This document shows positions 16,531-24,698 of a stretch of 27,342 bases of DNA, in pieces. The stretch comes from Roseburia sp. (GTDB lineage: Bacteria > Bacillota_A > Clostridia > Lachnospirales > Lachnospiraceae). Position 1 is the first letter of the stretch. Each line of letters starts with the position of its first letter. The translations under genes were made by a program, and so were the position numbers. Location: positions 1-27,342 of the forward strand of contig DXQT01000036.1 in NCBI GenBank assembly GCA_019411365.1, given 5' to 3'. Below the pieces are notes generated by a model. It searched no databases, was not told the DNA's origin, and was given only the letters and a program-made list of their open reading frames with translations.

Positions 16531-18053
16531 ACTGTATCATCCTCCGCCTGTCCGGAACCAATCCCTGTTTTTTCCGTGTCAAGTTCGAACCAGAATTCTA
16601 CGCCATCTTCATGATTTAACACGCCACATTCCCTGTGAAATGACTCCATGATTGCCTTTACGATAGAAAGTCCTATTCCACTTCCACCATATTCCCTCGT
16701 TCTTGCCTTGTCCACTTTATAAAACTTAATCCAGACATTATCAAGATCTTCTTCCGGAATCTGTTTTCCGGTATTGAATACACTCACCCGGACAACACTG
16801 TCTTTTCTTGTGTACCAGATTCTGATCTTCTTATCAAATTCTGCATGGTGGATCGCGTTGCTCAGATAATTCGTCACAACCTCTTCCACCTTGAATTCAT
16901 CTCCCCATGCATCCATCGGTCCACTCTCATCAAATGTGACCGAGATATCGTTCTGCTCTAATAAAATAGAAGATGAATTAATAATTCCATGAATCAGTTC
17001 TGTCAGATTAAAGCGTTCCATTGGAACAACTTCATTTCCAAACTCTAACTGGTTTAAAGTCAGAAGTTTTTTGACCATCTGATTCATTTTATCCGCCTCG
17101 TCCATGATCACTTCACAGTAGAAATCACGGCTCTGTGCATCATCATTGATACACGCCTGCAATCCCTCTGCATATCCCTGGATCAACGCCAGCGGTGTCT
17201 TCAGCTCATGAGATACATTGGATAAAAACTCCTTGCGCATCTCATCGATTTCTGTTTTTTTCTCAATATCCTGCTTTAATTCGTTATTCGCACTTTTAAG
17301 TTCTGAGATCGTGCTTTCAAGCGCACATGACAAACGGTTAAAATGTTCACCGAGTTCATCTATCTCATTTTTTCTGTGTCCTCTGGAAACATACTTGGCA
17401 TCAAAATCAAGCTCTGTCATTCTTTTTGATATGTCCGTGAGTTCTGAGATCGGTGTTGTTATCCTCTTAGACACAAACACTGTGACAATCGCACTGATCG
17501 CAATTGCCAGAACGCCCACGTAAACCAGAAACTGATTTGAAATTTTTGCACTCTCACGGATACTCTCCACTGCAGTACGCATCAGGATCAGATTTCCATT
17601 GGAAAGTGTTCCATAAAGAACCATGTACTCAGATGATAACCTTGTATCTGTCTGTTTCTGTATGACGTAATTGTCTGATCTCTGTAAGATCTCGGTCTGG
17701 TTTCTGTCATCACCAAACAAAATATTCATAAATTCCATCAGAATGACCTGATTGTCATTCACCGACGACCTCACGATCGCACGGTTGGAACTGATGATCA
17801 TAACTGCAATATTACCATTGGCACACAGATTGTCAAAAGTGACATCAAACTCACTGGAATTCAGTTCACCTGTCTCACTGGCACCGTTGATCACATCATA
17901 TCCGTCGATCAGCGAATCCTGCTTGTTCAACATATAATATTTTTCCAAAAAGGAAGTATTGATAAACCAGCATAACATAATCGTCCCTGCTACAAGTCCG
18001 ACTAATATCACTGCAAGTTCGCGGGTCAGTGACCCTTTTTTATCTCTTTTCAT
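16527..18053 (-). CDS. Transmembrane sensor histidine kinase (HAMP-HisKA-HATPase)
   Basis: This two-component sensor has 508 aa from the chosen start. The first membrane helix is near residues 10-32, an extracellular sensor region of about 140 residues follows, and the second helix is at about 176-196. HAMP comes next, then a coiled coil (STISELKSANNELKQ). The HisKA motif FLSNVSHELKTPLALIQGY places the phospho-acceptor at H282. The ATPase domain shows the N box NYLSNAIHHAE, a degenerate D/G region (VFNTGKQIPEEDL) and the GGSGIGLSIVKAIME G2 box. The start at 18053 has AGGATGG upstream; a TTG at 18080 is less likely. It lies directly behind its response regulator. The signal is unknown. Confidence 0.95.
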   Translation of the reverse strand: MKRDKKGSLTRELAVILVGLVAGTIMLCWFINTSFLEKYYMLNKQDSLIDGYDVINGASETGELNSSEFDVTFDNLCANGNIAVMIISSNRAIVRSSVNDNQVILMEFMNILFGDDRNQTEILQRSDNYVIQKQTDTRLSSEYMVLYGTLSNGNLILMRTAVESIRESAKISNQFLVYVGVLAIAISAIVTVFVSKRITTPISELTDISKRMTELDFDAKYVSRGHRKNEIDELGEHFNRLSCALESTISELKSANNELKQDIEKKTEIDEMRKEFLSNVSHELKTPLALIQGYAEGLQACINDDAQSRDFYCEVIMDEADKMNQMVKKLLTLNQLEFGNEVVPMERFNLTELIHGIINSSSILLEQNDISVTFDESGPMDAWGDEFKVEEVVTNYLSNAIHHAEFDKKIRIWYTRKDSVVRVSVFNTGKQIPEEDLDNVWIKFYKVDKARTREYGGSGIGLSIVKAIMESFHRECGVLNHEDGVEFWFELDTEKTGIGSGQAEDDTV

Positions 18054-18107
18054 ATTATGACAACCATCCTGTAATGTCAATCAGTTTTGCAAATAATCGG
18101 CAATGTC

Positions 18108-18791
18108 CTACTCCACTATAAACTTGTAGCCAACACCCCAGATTGTCTTGATATACTCCCCTTTTTCCCCGATTTTGGCACGGAGTTTTTTGACATGTGT
18201 GTCAATTGTCCTTGCATCTCCAAAGTAATCATAATTCCACACGTTGTTCAATATCTTTTCACGGGATAGTGCAATTCCCTGATTCTCCATAAAATAGTCC
18301 AGCAGTTCAAATTCTTTAATACTTAATTCGATTGGTCTGCCATCCACGGTCACAAGATGCGCCGTCTTATCCAGTTTAATACCGCCCGCCTCAACAAATT
18401 TTTCATCATTTCCGGCAGTCAGTCCGCTTCTGCGAAGCAGTGCATTTACTCTTGCCACAAGGATTTTCGGTGAAAATGGTTTGGAAATGTATTCGTCCAC
18501 TCCAAGTTCAAATCCGGTCAGTTCATCGCTCTCATCGCTTTTTGCAGTCAGCATAATGATCGGAACTTTGGATGTTTCACGCACTTCACGGCAGACATCC
18601 CATCCGTTGATTTTTGGCATCATGACGTCTAAAATAATCAGTGCGATATTCTTTTCTTTATAAAAAATATCCAGTGCCTCCTCACCGTCTCCGGCTTCTA
18701 ACACTTCATAATCTTCCCGCACTAAAAAGTCGCGGACCAGTTTACGCATCCTGCTCTCATCATCTACTACAAGAATCTTTAATCTCTCCAT
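18108..18791 (-). CDS. OmpR/PhoB-type response regulator
   Basis: This DNA-binding response regulator has 227 aa. The receiver domain has the acidic triplet VVDDE near residues 8-12, phospho-acceptor D55 in LIILDVMMPKINGWD, Thr in IIMLTAKS and the Lys in ISKPFSPK. The C-terminal winged helix at about 130-226 ends with DARTIDTHVKKLRAKIGEKGEYIKTIWGVGYKF, the recognition helix and wing typical of the family. GGAGG precedes the start. The partner kinase lies 54 nt downstream. The upstream neighbour is the 215-aa membrane protein, with a promoter before it, so all four genes probably form one operon. Confidence 0.97.
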   Translation of the reverse strand: MERLKILVVDDESRMRKLVRDFLVREDYEVLEAGDGEEALDIFYKEKNIALIILDVMMPKINGWDVCREVRETSKVPIIMLTAKSDESDELTGFELGVDEYISKPFSPKILVARVNALLRRSGLTAGNDEKFVEAGGIKLDKTAHLVTVDGRPIELSIKEFELLDYFMENQGIALSREKILNNVWNYDYFGDARTIDTHVKKLRAKIGEKGEYIKTIWGVGYKFIVE

Positions 18792-18842
18792 ATCGTCCTC
18801 CGGTTACGTCTGTTCTCTGTTAAAAATATCACGATTTTATGG

Positions 18843-19490
18843 CTAATCTGTGAAATCTGTCTGTTCTGTATCCACCTGGATCCCAAGTTCCTGTTCTTTT
18901 TCGCTCACTGCCTTTTCCCGCTCCGTCAGTTCCTGCTCCCAGGATGCATAGCGGTTTAAAAGTTTCGACTGATAGTCCACGATTGTCGGACTGTCGCTCG
19001 TCAGCGCCATGGCAAACATTGCCACAACGCACACCACAAGGATTGCATTCACACACAGGGAAATCTTCAATTTTCCGGAGGACTCTGTCTCTAATGCCTT
19101 CCTGTCGATCTTTGCAAGATTTTTTTCACGCTGTCTCGCCCTGACCGCCCGCACACGTTCCTTCTGTGCGATCTCACGCTTCTGCTTTTTTAAGCTTTCC
19201 TCAAGTCTCGGATGTGTGACCGGAATCGGCAGGATATCTTCATTTTTGATAAAAGGAATTGTCGTCAGGTATTCCTGCAGATCCTTTAAATAACTGTATC
19301 CGACTGCTGTTTCAAACAGTTTCTGTCCGATCATTTTGTTATAAACCTGCAATATGACCTCCGGATCACTCATATCGGTCTTGGTCTTGATATATCTGAT
19401 CCCCTCGATTTCCTTTTTCGCCTGTTCTGCTTCATCCTTATTTTCAAAAGAAAATCCACCAACGCTCACTCTCTGCGTATTTTCCGGCAT
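18843..19490 (-). CDS. Uncharacterised single-pass membrane protein ahead of the two-component system
   Basis: This 215-aa protein belongs to no family I recognise. It has no signal peptide. Residues 7-85 form a mixed alpha/beta part (VGGFSFENKDEAEQAKKEIEGIRYIK) with a helical stretch. Residues 95-135 are a strongly basic coiled coil with many Lys and Arg. A membrane helix lies at about 142-163, followed by a C-terminal coiled coil rich in Glu (WEQELTEREKAVSEKEQEL). The start at 19490 is chosen because GGAGG lies 8 nt upstream; longer starts overlap modC. A strong promoter sits just ahead. Co-transcription with the response regulator suggests a role tied to that signalling system, which is inference. 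Confidence 0.75.
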   Translation of the reverse strand: MPENTQRVSVGGFSFENKDEAEQAKKEIEGIRYIKTKTDMSDPEVILQVYNKMIGQKLFETAVGYSYLKDLQEYLTTIPFIKNEDILPIPVTHPRLEESLKKQKREIAQKERVRAVRARQREKNLAKIDRKALETESSGKLKISLCVNAILVVCVVAMFAMALTSDSPTIVDYQSKLLNRYASWEQELTEREKAVSEKEQELGIQVDTEQTDFTD

Positions 19491-19538
19491 TTGTTCTTCC
19501 TCCGTTCCATTTACACTTCCTAAGCACATGTTATTTTT

Positions 19539-19567
19539 ATTATAAAAAATAACTTTACAGTTTGCAA
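19539..19567 (-). promoter_or_regulatory. Sigma-A promoter of the 215-aa protein/two-component operon
   Basis: On the minus strand, TTGCAA (19562-19567), exactly 17 nt and a perfect TATAAT (19539-19544). It lies immediately after the modC stop and separates this operon from the molybdate genes. Confidence 0.7.
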
Positions 19568-19570
19568 GTT

Positions 19571-20629
19571 TTATCCGTGCAGATATAGAATACTCTCCTC
19601 CGGGATAGCGAGATACTGCGGCATTTTTTCCTGATATTCTTTCTGCCAGCTTTCTTTCGGGATTTTCCACCAGACATCATGTTCGAAAACAACCACCAGT
19701 TCAAAAGGATCGTCGAGGATCTTTCCGTTTTGGCACTCCACCAGATTTTCACGCTGTCCGTTCTCCGGCAGTCTTAAATAATGTGCGCGGATGCCGATAT
19801 GTGTCGTATTTTCCGGGATCATGCCCTTTACGCAGACCGTTGTATTCCAGTTTGGCAGAACCATCGTATGGTCGTCCACTCTCTCGATTTTTTCAATATT
19901 TTTGCAGCCTGTCAGCTTCGCTGCCGCCGGTGTGCCGGGATTTTTAAAAATCTCTTTTGTGATACCAAATCCCGCCTGTCTGCCATCCTCCACGATCAGC
20001 ATATGCTCACAGAAACGGTAGATCTCATCGCGGCTGTGCGTCACCATCAGAATGTCTTTGTCATAACCGGACAAAAGTTCCAGCAGTTCCAACTGCAGTT
20101 TTTCTTTCAAAAATGCGTCCAGCGCAGAGAAAGGCTCATCCAGCATCAAAACCTCCGGGTCTGACGCAAGGATTCTCGCCAGCGCCACACGCTGCTGCTG
20201 CCCGCCGGATAATTTTCCCGGATAAGAGGATTTTAACTCTGTCACATGCAGCAGTTCCATATAATCTGCCGTCTGTTTTTTTATCTCCTCCGCAGACATT
20301 TTCTGACCGGGACGATACTGAAAACCAGCCGCAATGTTCTTCTCCACCGTCATGTTCGGAAACAGTGCATAATTCTGGAATAAATAGCCGACATGTCTGT
20401 CCTGCACGCGCAGATTGATCTTTTTGCCGGAATCAAACAATACCCTGCCATTCAAAACAATTTTCCCACGATCCGGTGTCTCAATGCCGGCAATGCATTT
20501 TAACGTCATGCTCTTGCCACAGCCGGACGCACCGAGGATTCCGGTGATTCCCTGTTTTCCTTCGGTATCAAAAGAAACAGACAGCACTTTGTCATTTAGT
20601 TTTTTTTCGATCTCCACCTGTAAACTCAT
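19571..20629 (-). CDS. modC: Molybdate ABC transporter ATP-binding protein
   Basis: This is the ATPase of the molybdate importer, 352 aa. Walker A is GASGCGKSMT near residues 33-42, followed by the Q-loop FQNYALFPNMTV, the signature LSGGQQQRVALAR, Walker B VLMLDEPFSALD and the H-loop MVTHSRDE. The C-terminal region from about 230 is a TOBE-like domain that may bind oxyanion (NIEKIERVDDHTMVLPNW, then GIRAHYLRL). The start codon overlaps the modB stop by 4 nt. Together with ModA and ModB the transporter is complete. The ATPase sequence alone does not separate molybdate from tungstate, but the ModA partner points to molybdate. Confidence 0.93.
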   Translation of the reverse strand: MSLQVEIEKKLNDKVLSVSFDTEGKQGITGILGASGCGKSMTLKCIAGIETPDRGKIVLNGRVLFDSGKKINLRVQDRHVGYLFQNYALFPNMTVEKNIAAGFQYRPGQKMSAEEIKKQTADYMELLHVTELKSSYPGKLSGGQQQRVALARILASDPEVLMLDEPFSALDAFLKEKLQLELLELLSGYDKDILMVTHSRDEIYRFCEHMLIVEDGRQAGFGITKEIFKNPGTPAAAKLTGCKNIEKIERVDDHTMVLPNWNTTVCVKGMIPENTTHIGIRAHYLRLPENGQRENLVECQNGKILDDPFELVVVFEHDVWWKIPKESWQKEYQEKMPQYLAIPEESILYLHG

Positions 20630-21285
20630 CTTTTTTTCTCTCCACGCAGATTCATTCCTGCCACGATGAGCAGGGAAAAAGCAACAATGATCAACACGTA
20701 TTTTCCTGCGGTATCCATATCCCCGGCCGCCACCTCAGAATAAATGGCGAGTGGCAGTGTCCTTGTTTTTCCTGCAATATTTCCGGCGATCATCGCAGTC
20801 GCTCCGAATTCGCCGAGCCCTCTTGTGAATGCGAGCACGCCGCCGGAGAGGATTCCCGGTCTTGCCTGTGGCAAAATAATTTTCCAGAAAATGGTGCGTT
20901 CACTCATGCCAAGCGTCCTGCCCGCATAGATCAGATTTGCATCGACCTGCTCGATCGCGCCTCTCGCCGAGCGATACATCAGTGGAAACGAGATCACGAC
21001 AGCCGCCAGAACGGTTGCCTGCCAGCTGAACACGATTTTATAATGAAATACTTTTTCTAAAAAGATACCGGCCGGTCTTTTTGCTCCAAACAGATAAAGC
21101 AAGAAAAATCCTGCTACGGTCGGAGGCAGTACGAGCGGCAGTGTCAGCAATCCATCCAGCCATGCTTTTGCTTTTGTGGAACGGACGGACACAACGCCCC
21201 GTGCTGCCCAAAGCCCCAGAAAAAATGTGATGATGATCGATACGACCGATGTTTTTAACGAGATCCATACCGGTGAAAGATCCAT
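20626..21285 (-). CDS. modB: Molybdate ABC transporter permease
   Basis: This is the membrane channel of the molybdate importer, 219 aa with about five to six hydrophobic helices. It has the permease EAA-type region MSERTIFWKIILPQARPG and the block GGVLAFTRGLGEFGATAMIAGN, which is characteristic of ModB. PLVLPPTVAGFFLLYLFG near residue 53 is also typical. The C-terminus is short and basic. It overlaps modC by 4 nt and follows modA by 31 nt. Confidence 0.95.
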   Translation of the reverse strand: MDLSPVWISLKTSVVSIIITFFLGLWAARGVVSVRSTKAKAWLDGLLTLPLVLPPTVAGFFLLYLFGAKRPAGIFLEKVFHYKIVFSWQATVLAAVVISFPLMYRSARGAIEQVDANLIYAGRTLGMSERTIFWKIILPQARPGILSGGVLAFTRGLGEFGATAMIAGNIAGKTRTLPLAIYSEVAAGDMDTAGKYVLIIVAFSLLIVAGMNLRGEKKR

Positions 21286-21316
21286 TCTTTTATGCCTCCT
21301 GAACTACTATCCTGTC

Positions 21317-22189
21317 TTATTGCTGTGAATTGACAGTGAATCCTGCCGCCTTGAATACGTCAAGCGCTTCATCGGACTGTAAAAACTCCATGAATGCATC
21401 TGCTGCGTCTTTGTTCTTTGTCTCTTTTAACTCTGCCACCGGATAAATGACTTTGGAAACACTTCCCTCCGGTGCTTCTGCCACAACCGAAACCTTGTCA
21501 GTCATGGAAGCTGCGTCTGTTGCGTAAACGATCCCGGCGTCTGCACTTTCCTCAGCCACCCAGTTTAATACCTCTGTCACGTTAGTTCCAAGACTTAATT
21601 TACCTTCCACACTGCTCCCGAGATCCAGATTCTCCAATGCCTCTTTGCCGTACTGTCCTGCCGGAACACTCTCCGGATCACCAATTGCGATCATATCTGC
21701 ATTCACAATGTCCTCAAAAGAAGTGTAGCCGTTCTCTTTTCCTGCCGGAACGATCAGAACGATTTTATTTTCCAGAAGATCCACAGATGCATCCTCTGCG
21801 ATATAGCCCTCCTCCTGCAATGCCTCCATCTGTTTTAATGCTGCGGAAAAGAAGATGTCCACATCTGCGCCAGCCTCAATCTGTGACTGTAATTTTCCGG
21901 AACTGTCATACGTTCCTTCAATGGATACTTCCGGGTACTGTTCCTCAAACATTGGGATCAGATGCTCTGTAAAAGATTTTTCCAGACTTGCGGCTGCTGC
22001 CAGTGTGATCGTTCCCTGAATGTCTGCATTCTGTGCTGCACCGGATGTTTCTGTTGTCACAGTTTCCTCCGTGCCTTCATTCTGCGCCGGAGCATCTGTG
22101 TTTGTATCTGCTCCTTTATTGCTGCCACAGGCTGCAAGTCCTGCGGTCATAGCTGTCAGTAATAGAACTGCTGTCAATTTTTTCATCAT
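21317..22189 (-). CDS. modA: Molybdate-binding lipoprotein
   Basis: This extracellular substrate-binding protein of the importer has 290 aa. The signal peptide ends in GLAAC, with the lipid-anchored Cys at residue 21, followed by an Asn/Thr/Glu-rich linker. The binding fold begins TLAAAASLEKSFTEHLIP and continues with DSSGKLQSQIEAGADVDIFFSAA, the ModA oxyanion-binding pattern. GIVYATDAASMTDKV and the C-terminal FMEFLQSDEALDVFKAAGF are further family signatures. The ribosome site is poor (purine-rich, no clear AGGAGG) and there are two adjacent ATG codons, so the start is uncertain by one codon. A promoter and palindrome lie just upstream. Confidence 0.95.
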   Translation of the reverse strand: MMKKLTAVLLLTAMTAGLAACGSNKGADTNTDAPAQNEGTEETVTTETSGAAQNADIQGTITLAAAASLEKSFTEHLIPMFEEQYPEVSIEGTYDSSGKLQSQIEAGADVDIFFSAALKQMEALQEEGYIAEDASVDLLENKIVLIVPAGKENGYTSFEDIVNADMIAIGDPESVPAGQYGKEALENLDLGSSVEGKLSLGTNVTEVLNWVAEESADAGIVYATDAASMTDKVSVVAEAPEGSVSKVIYPVAELKETKNKDAADAFMEFLQSDEALDVFKAAGFTVNSQQ

Positions 22190-22216
22190 TTTTTTCTCAT
22201 TTTTCTTCTGATTGTT

Positions 22217-22244
22217 TTTATATAAATCTGCAAATTGTTTGCAA
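22217..22244 (-). promoter_or_regulatory. modA promoter with operator-like palindrome
   Basis: On the minus strand, TTGCAA (22239-22244), 16 nt and TATAAA (22217-22222). The palindrome TGCAAATTGTTTGCA at 22229-22243 covers the -35 box and part of the spacer, where a bound repressor would block RNA polymerase. It does not look like the ModE site known from E. coli. The repressor is unknown. Confidence 0.5.
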
Positions 22245-22257
22245 ATTCATGATTCTT

Positions 22258-23172
22258 TTATTTTCCCGCACAATTTCCGGTATTTCCCTTTAAAATATCA
22301 ATTCCATGCGTCAGTGCACCGATCACATATTCCAAACACTCTCTTACCGCCTTCGGGCTTCCCGGTAGGTTGACGATCAATGCCTCTTTCCGGATTCCCG
22401 ACACGCCTCTGGAGAGCATCGCCCTCGGCGTGATCTGCAGGGAATAATAGCGCATGGCTTCTGAGATTCCCGGTGTTTCGCGTTCAACTGCACGCATGGT
22501 TGCCTCCGGCGTATTGTCTCTTTTGGAAAAACCTGTTCCGCCTGTCGTTAAAATCAGATCCGCTTTATCTTCATCCGAAAGTTCACACAACAGTGCTGTC
22601 AGCGTGTCTCCATCATCCGGGATGATTTTTTTGAAAACCACCTCATAGCCCTCTTTTCCCACAATTTCTTCGACCGCCGCTCCGCTCGCATCCTCCCGCT
22701 CTCCCTTAGAAGCGGTATCGCTTAACGTGATGACTGCCGCCCGGTACTGCACATGAAACTCATCCCCGACACTGATCTTTCCGCCGTGAAGCACTTTCGC
22801 AAACACGCCGTTCGTCGGCATGATGCACTCTCCCATCTTCTGAAAAATCTCACAGCCGTGATGACATTCTTTTCCGATCTGCGTTAATTCCAGCACCACA
22901 TCTTTGCACGTAAACCTTGTCCCGACCGGGAACTTTGTAAAATCATAGCCGCTCACGACGAGATTTTCTCCGAAAGCCCCATCTGTAACCTCTGCACCAC
23001 GCGCCTTAAATGCGGCGATCGTTTCCTCTGATAATAAGGAAATCTGCCTGTGCCAGTTTCCTGCATGGGCATCTCCCTCAATGCCCCAGTTTTCCACAAA
23101 TACTGCGGATTCTATATTTTTCTTCTGTGTGCCCCGCTTTTCACTGATGCACACAGCCCTTACTTTTCCCAT
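22258..23172 (-). CDS. MOSC domain fused to MogA-type molybdopterin adenylyltransferase
   Basis: This is a two-domain molybdenum-cofactor protein of 304 aa. Residues 1-140 are a MOSC domain (GIEGDAHAGNWHRQISLLSE, with a Cys in GKECHHGCEIF), a fold known from MOCO sulfurases and thought to bind sulfur or cofactor. Residues 143-304 are a MogA/MoaB domain that would adenylylate molybdopterin, with TTGGTG at 209-214 followed by KRDNTPEA, and with VNLPGSPKAVRECLE. A fusion of the two is known in clostridia. It lies between moaA and modA. The MogA role is confident; what the MOSC half does here is not known. Confidence 0.92.
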   Translation of the reverse strand: MGKVRAVCISEKRGTQKKNIESAVFVENWGIEGDAHAGNWHRQISLLSEETIAAFKARGAEVTDGAFGENLVVSGYDFTKFPVGTRFTCKDVVLELTQIGKECHHGCEIFQKMGECIMPTNGVFAKVLHGGKISVGDEFHVQYRAAVITLSDTASKGEREDASGAAVEEIVGKEGYEVVFKKIIPDDGDTLTALLCELSDEDKADLILTTGGTGFSKRDNTPEATMRAVERETPGISEAMRYYSLQITPRAMLSRGVSGIRKEALIVNLPGSPKAVRECLEYVIGALTHGIDILKGNTGNCAGK

Positions 23173-23205
23173 TTGTTAACCATGCCTTTCTAAACCTGTT
23201 TCGCA

Positions 23206-24207
23206 CTAGCCTCCAATTTCAAACATTCCTCTATGCTCTGTCTGTTCCATCACATTCATTTCTCCGAAATGATGACACTTCGGTTTTTGTGTGATAGTCA
23301 TTTCGATCTGCGCTTTTAACTCTGCATCCGAAACGCCGTCTCTTAACAGCGTGCGCAGATCCATTCCTGTCTCATATTGCAGACATGGTTTTAAAAAACC
23401 ATCCGCCGTCATGCGGACACGATTGCATCCACTGCAGAATTTATGTGAAATTGCACTGATAAATCCAATTTTTCCTTCAAATCCATCAATTTCCATATAA
23501 TGTGCCGGTCCGCTTCCAAGTTTTTCCACGCACGGTCTGATCGTCCCATAAGTTTCACAGAGTATCTGCCTTACCTCTTCCTCTTTTAATGTATGTTTTT
23601 CTTTTCCCTGACCGATCGGCATCAGTTCGATAAAACGGACATTTACACCGTCTTTTGCAAGTTCTGCCAGCGCAAGCAGCTCCTCTCTGGTCTGGTGCAT
23701 CAGCACACAATTCACTTTTACAGAGATTCCTGCCTGTTTTTGCGCCTTTCGCATTCCCCGCAGCACAACTTCCAGATTACCATCAAAGGGATTCCTGTCC
23801 ACATGGCATCCTCCTGTGAGGGAATTGTAATGTTCCGGCTTTAATGTATCCAGACTGATATTCACACCATCGAGTCCCGCTTTTACAAGACCATCCAGCT
23901 GTTGTTCCAAAAGGATCCCATTCGTCGTCAGTGTCACTTTTTCCATGCCGCATTCCTTTTTCAGCCGGAAAATAAGTTCTTCAATATGTTCCCTCACCAG
24001 AGGCTCACCCCCGGTCAGCTTAACATTTTTGATCCCGAGACTGCGGTAAATTCCCGCTAATTTCACGATCTCGTCATAAGTCAGAAGTTCTTCCTGTCTC
24101 AGATACGTCTTACGCGTCTGCGGCATACAATAAATACAGCGCAGATTACAGCGGTCTGTGACCGAAATGCGGATATAGTCGATATTGCGGCTGTATTGAT
24201 CTAACAT
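23206..24207 (-). CDS. moaA: GTP 3',8-cyclase MoaA
   Basis: This radical SAM enzyme carries out the first step of molybdopterin synthesis, converting GTP to 3',8-cyclo-GTP. It has 333 aa. The SAM [4Fe-4S] cluster Cys residues are C20, C24 and C27 (RCNLRCIYC). [10 protein letters not shown] and TTNGILL follow. The second C-terminal cluster is in [11 protein letters not shown] and the KPCLQYE region. The protein ends in Gly-Gly (FEIGG), the tail needed for activity in MoaA. The first codons overlap the moaC stop by 7 nt, implying coupled translation. Confidence 0.97.
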   Translation of the reverse strand: MLDQYSRNIDYIRISVTDRCNLRCIYCMPQTRKTYLRQEELLTYDEIVKLAGIYRSLGIKNVKLTGGEPLVREHIEELIFRLKKECGMEKVTLTTNGILLEQQLDGLVKAGLDGVNISLDTLKPEHYNSLTGGCHVDRNPFDGNLEVVLRGMRKAQKQAGISVKVNCVLMHQTREELLALAELAKDGVNVRFIELMPIGQGKEKHTLKEEEVRQILCETYGTIRPCVEKLGSGPAHYMEIDGFEGKIGFISAISHKFCSGCNRVRMTADGFLKPCLQYETGMDLRTLLRDGVSDAELKAQIEMTITQKPKCHHFGEMNVMEQTEHRGMFEIGG

Positions 24208-24692
24208 TGTTCTCTTTCCTTAATTCGCTCAAAAAGTCCGGATTTTCCACCGTCTTTTTTTTCTAAATGAACGTCAAAAATTTCCATTGCGCGGTCCATA
24301 GCCTTGCACATGTCATAAATCGTCAGAAGCGCCACATTCACGCCCATCAGCGCCTCCATCTCAACTCCGGTCTTCCCGGAAACTTTGACCGTGCACAGTG
24401 CCTTTATGATGTTTTCCGCTTCCTTTACCTCAAAATCAACGGTACATTTATTCAGGCAGAGCGGATGACACATCGGGATCAGATTTGACGTCTGTTTTGT
24501 TCCCATAATGCCTGCCACACGCGCTACGGTCAGCACATCGCCTTTTTTTGCCGTGTGGTTGACGATTGCAGACATTACCGCGTCATTCACACGGATCTTG
24601 CCGCTCGCCACCGCAATGCGCTCTGTGATCTCTTTTTCGGAGACATCCACCATCACGGCATTGCCATTCTCATCAAAATGATTCCATTCCAT
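24201..24692 (-). CDS. moaC: Cyclic pyranopterin monophosphate synthase MoaC
   Basis: MoaC acts directly after MoaA to form cyclic pyranopterin monophosphate. It has 163 aa, the usual length. Visible family motifs are [51 protein letters not shown], the catalytic Asp in [10 protein letters not shown] and the Lys of KKDGGKSG. It starts 6 nt after the MoeA-like gene and overlaps moaA by 7 nt. Confidence 0.97.
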   Translation of the reverse strand: MEWNHFDENGNAVMVDVSEKEITERIAVASGKIRVNDAVMSAIVNHTAKKGDVLTVARVAGIMGTKQTSNLIPMCHPLCLNKCTVDFEVKEAENIIKALCTVKVSGKTGVEMEALMGVNVALLTIYDMCKAMDRAMEIFDVHLEKKDGGKSGLFERIKEREQC

Positions 24693-24698
24693 ACCTCT

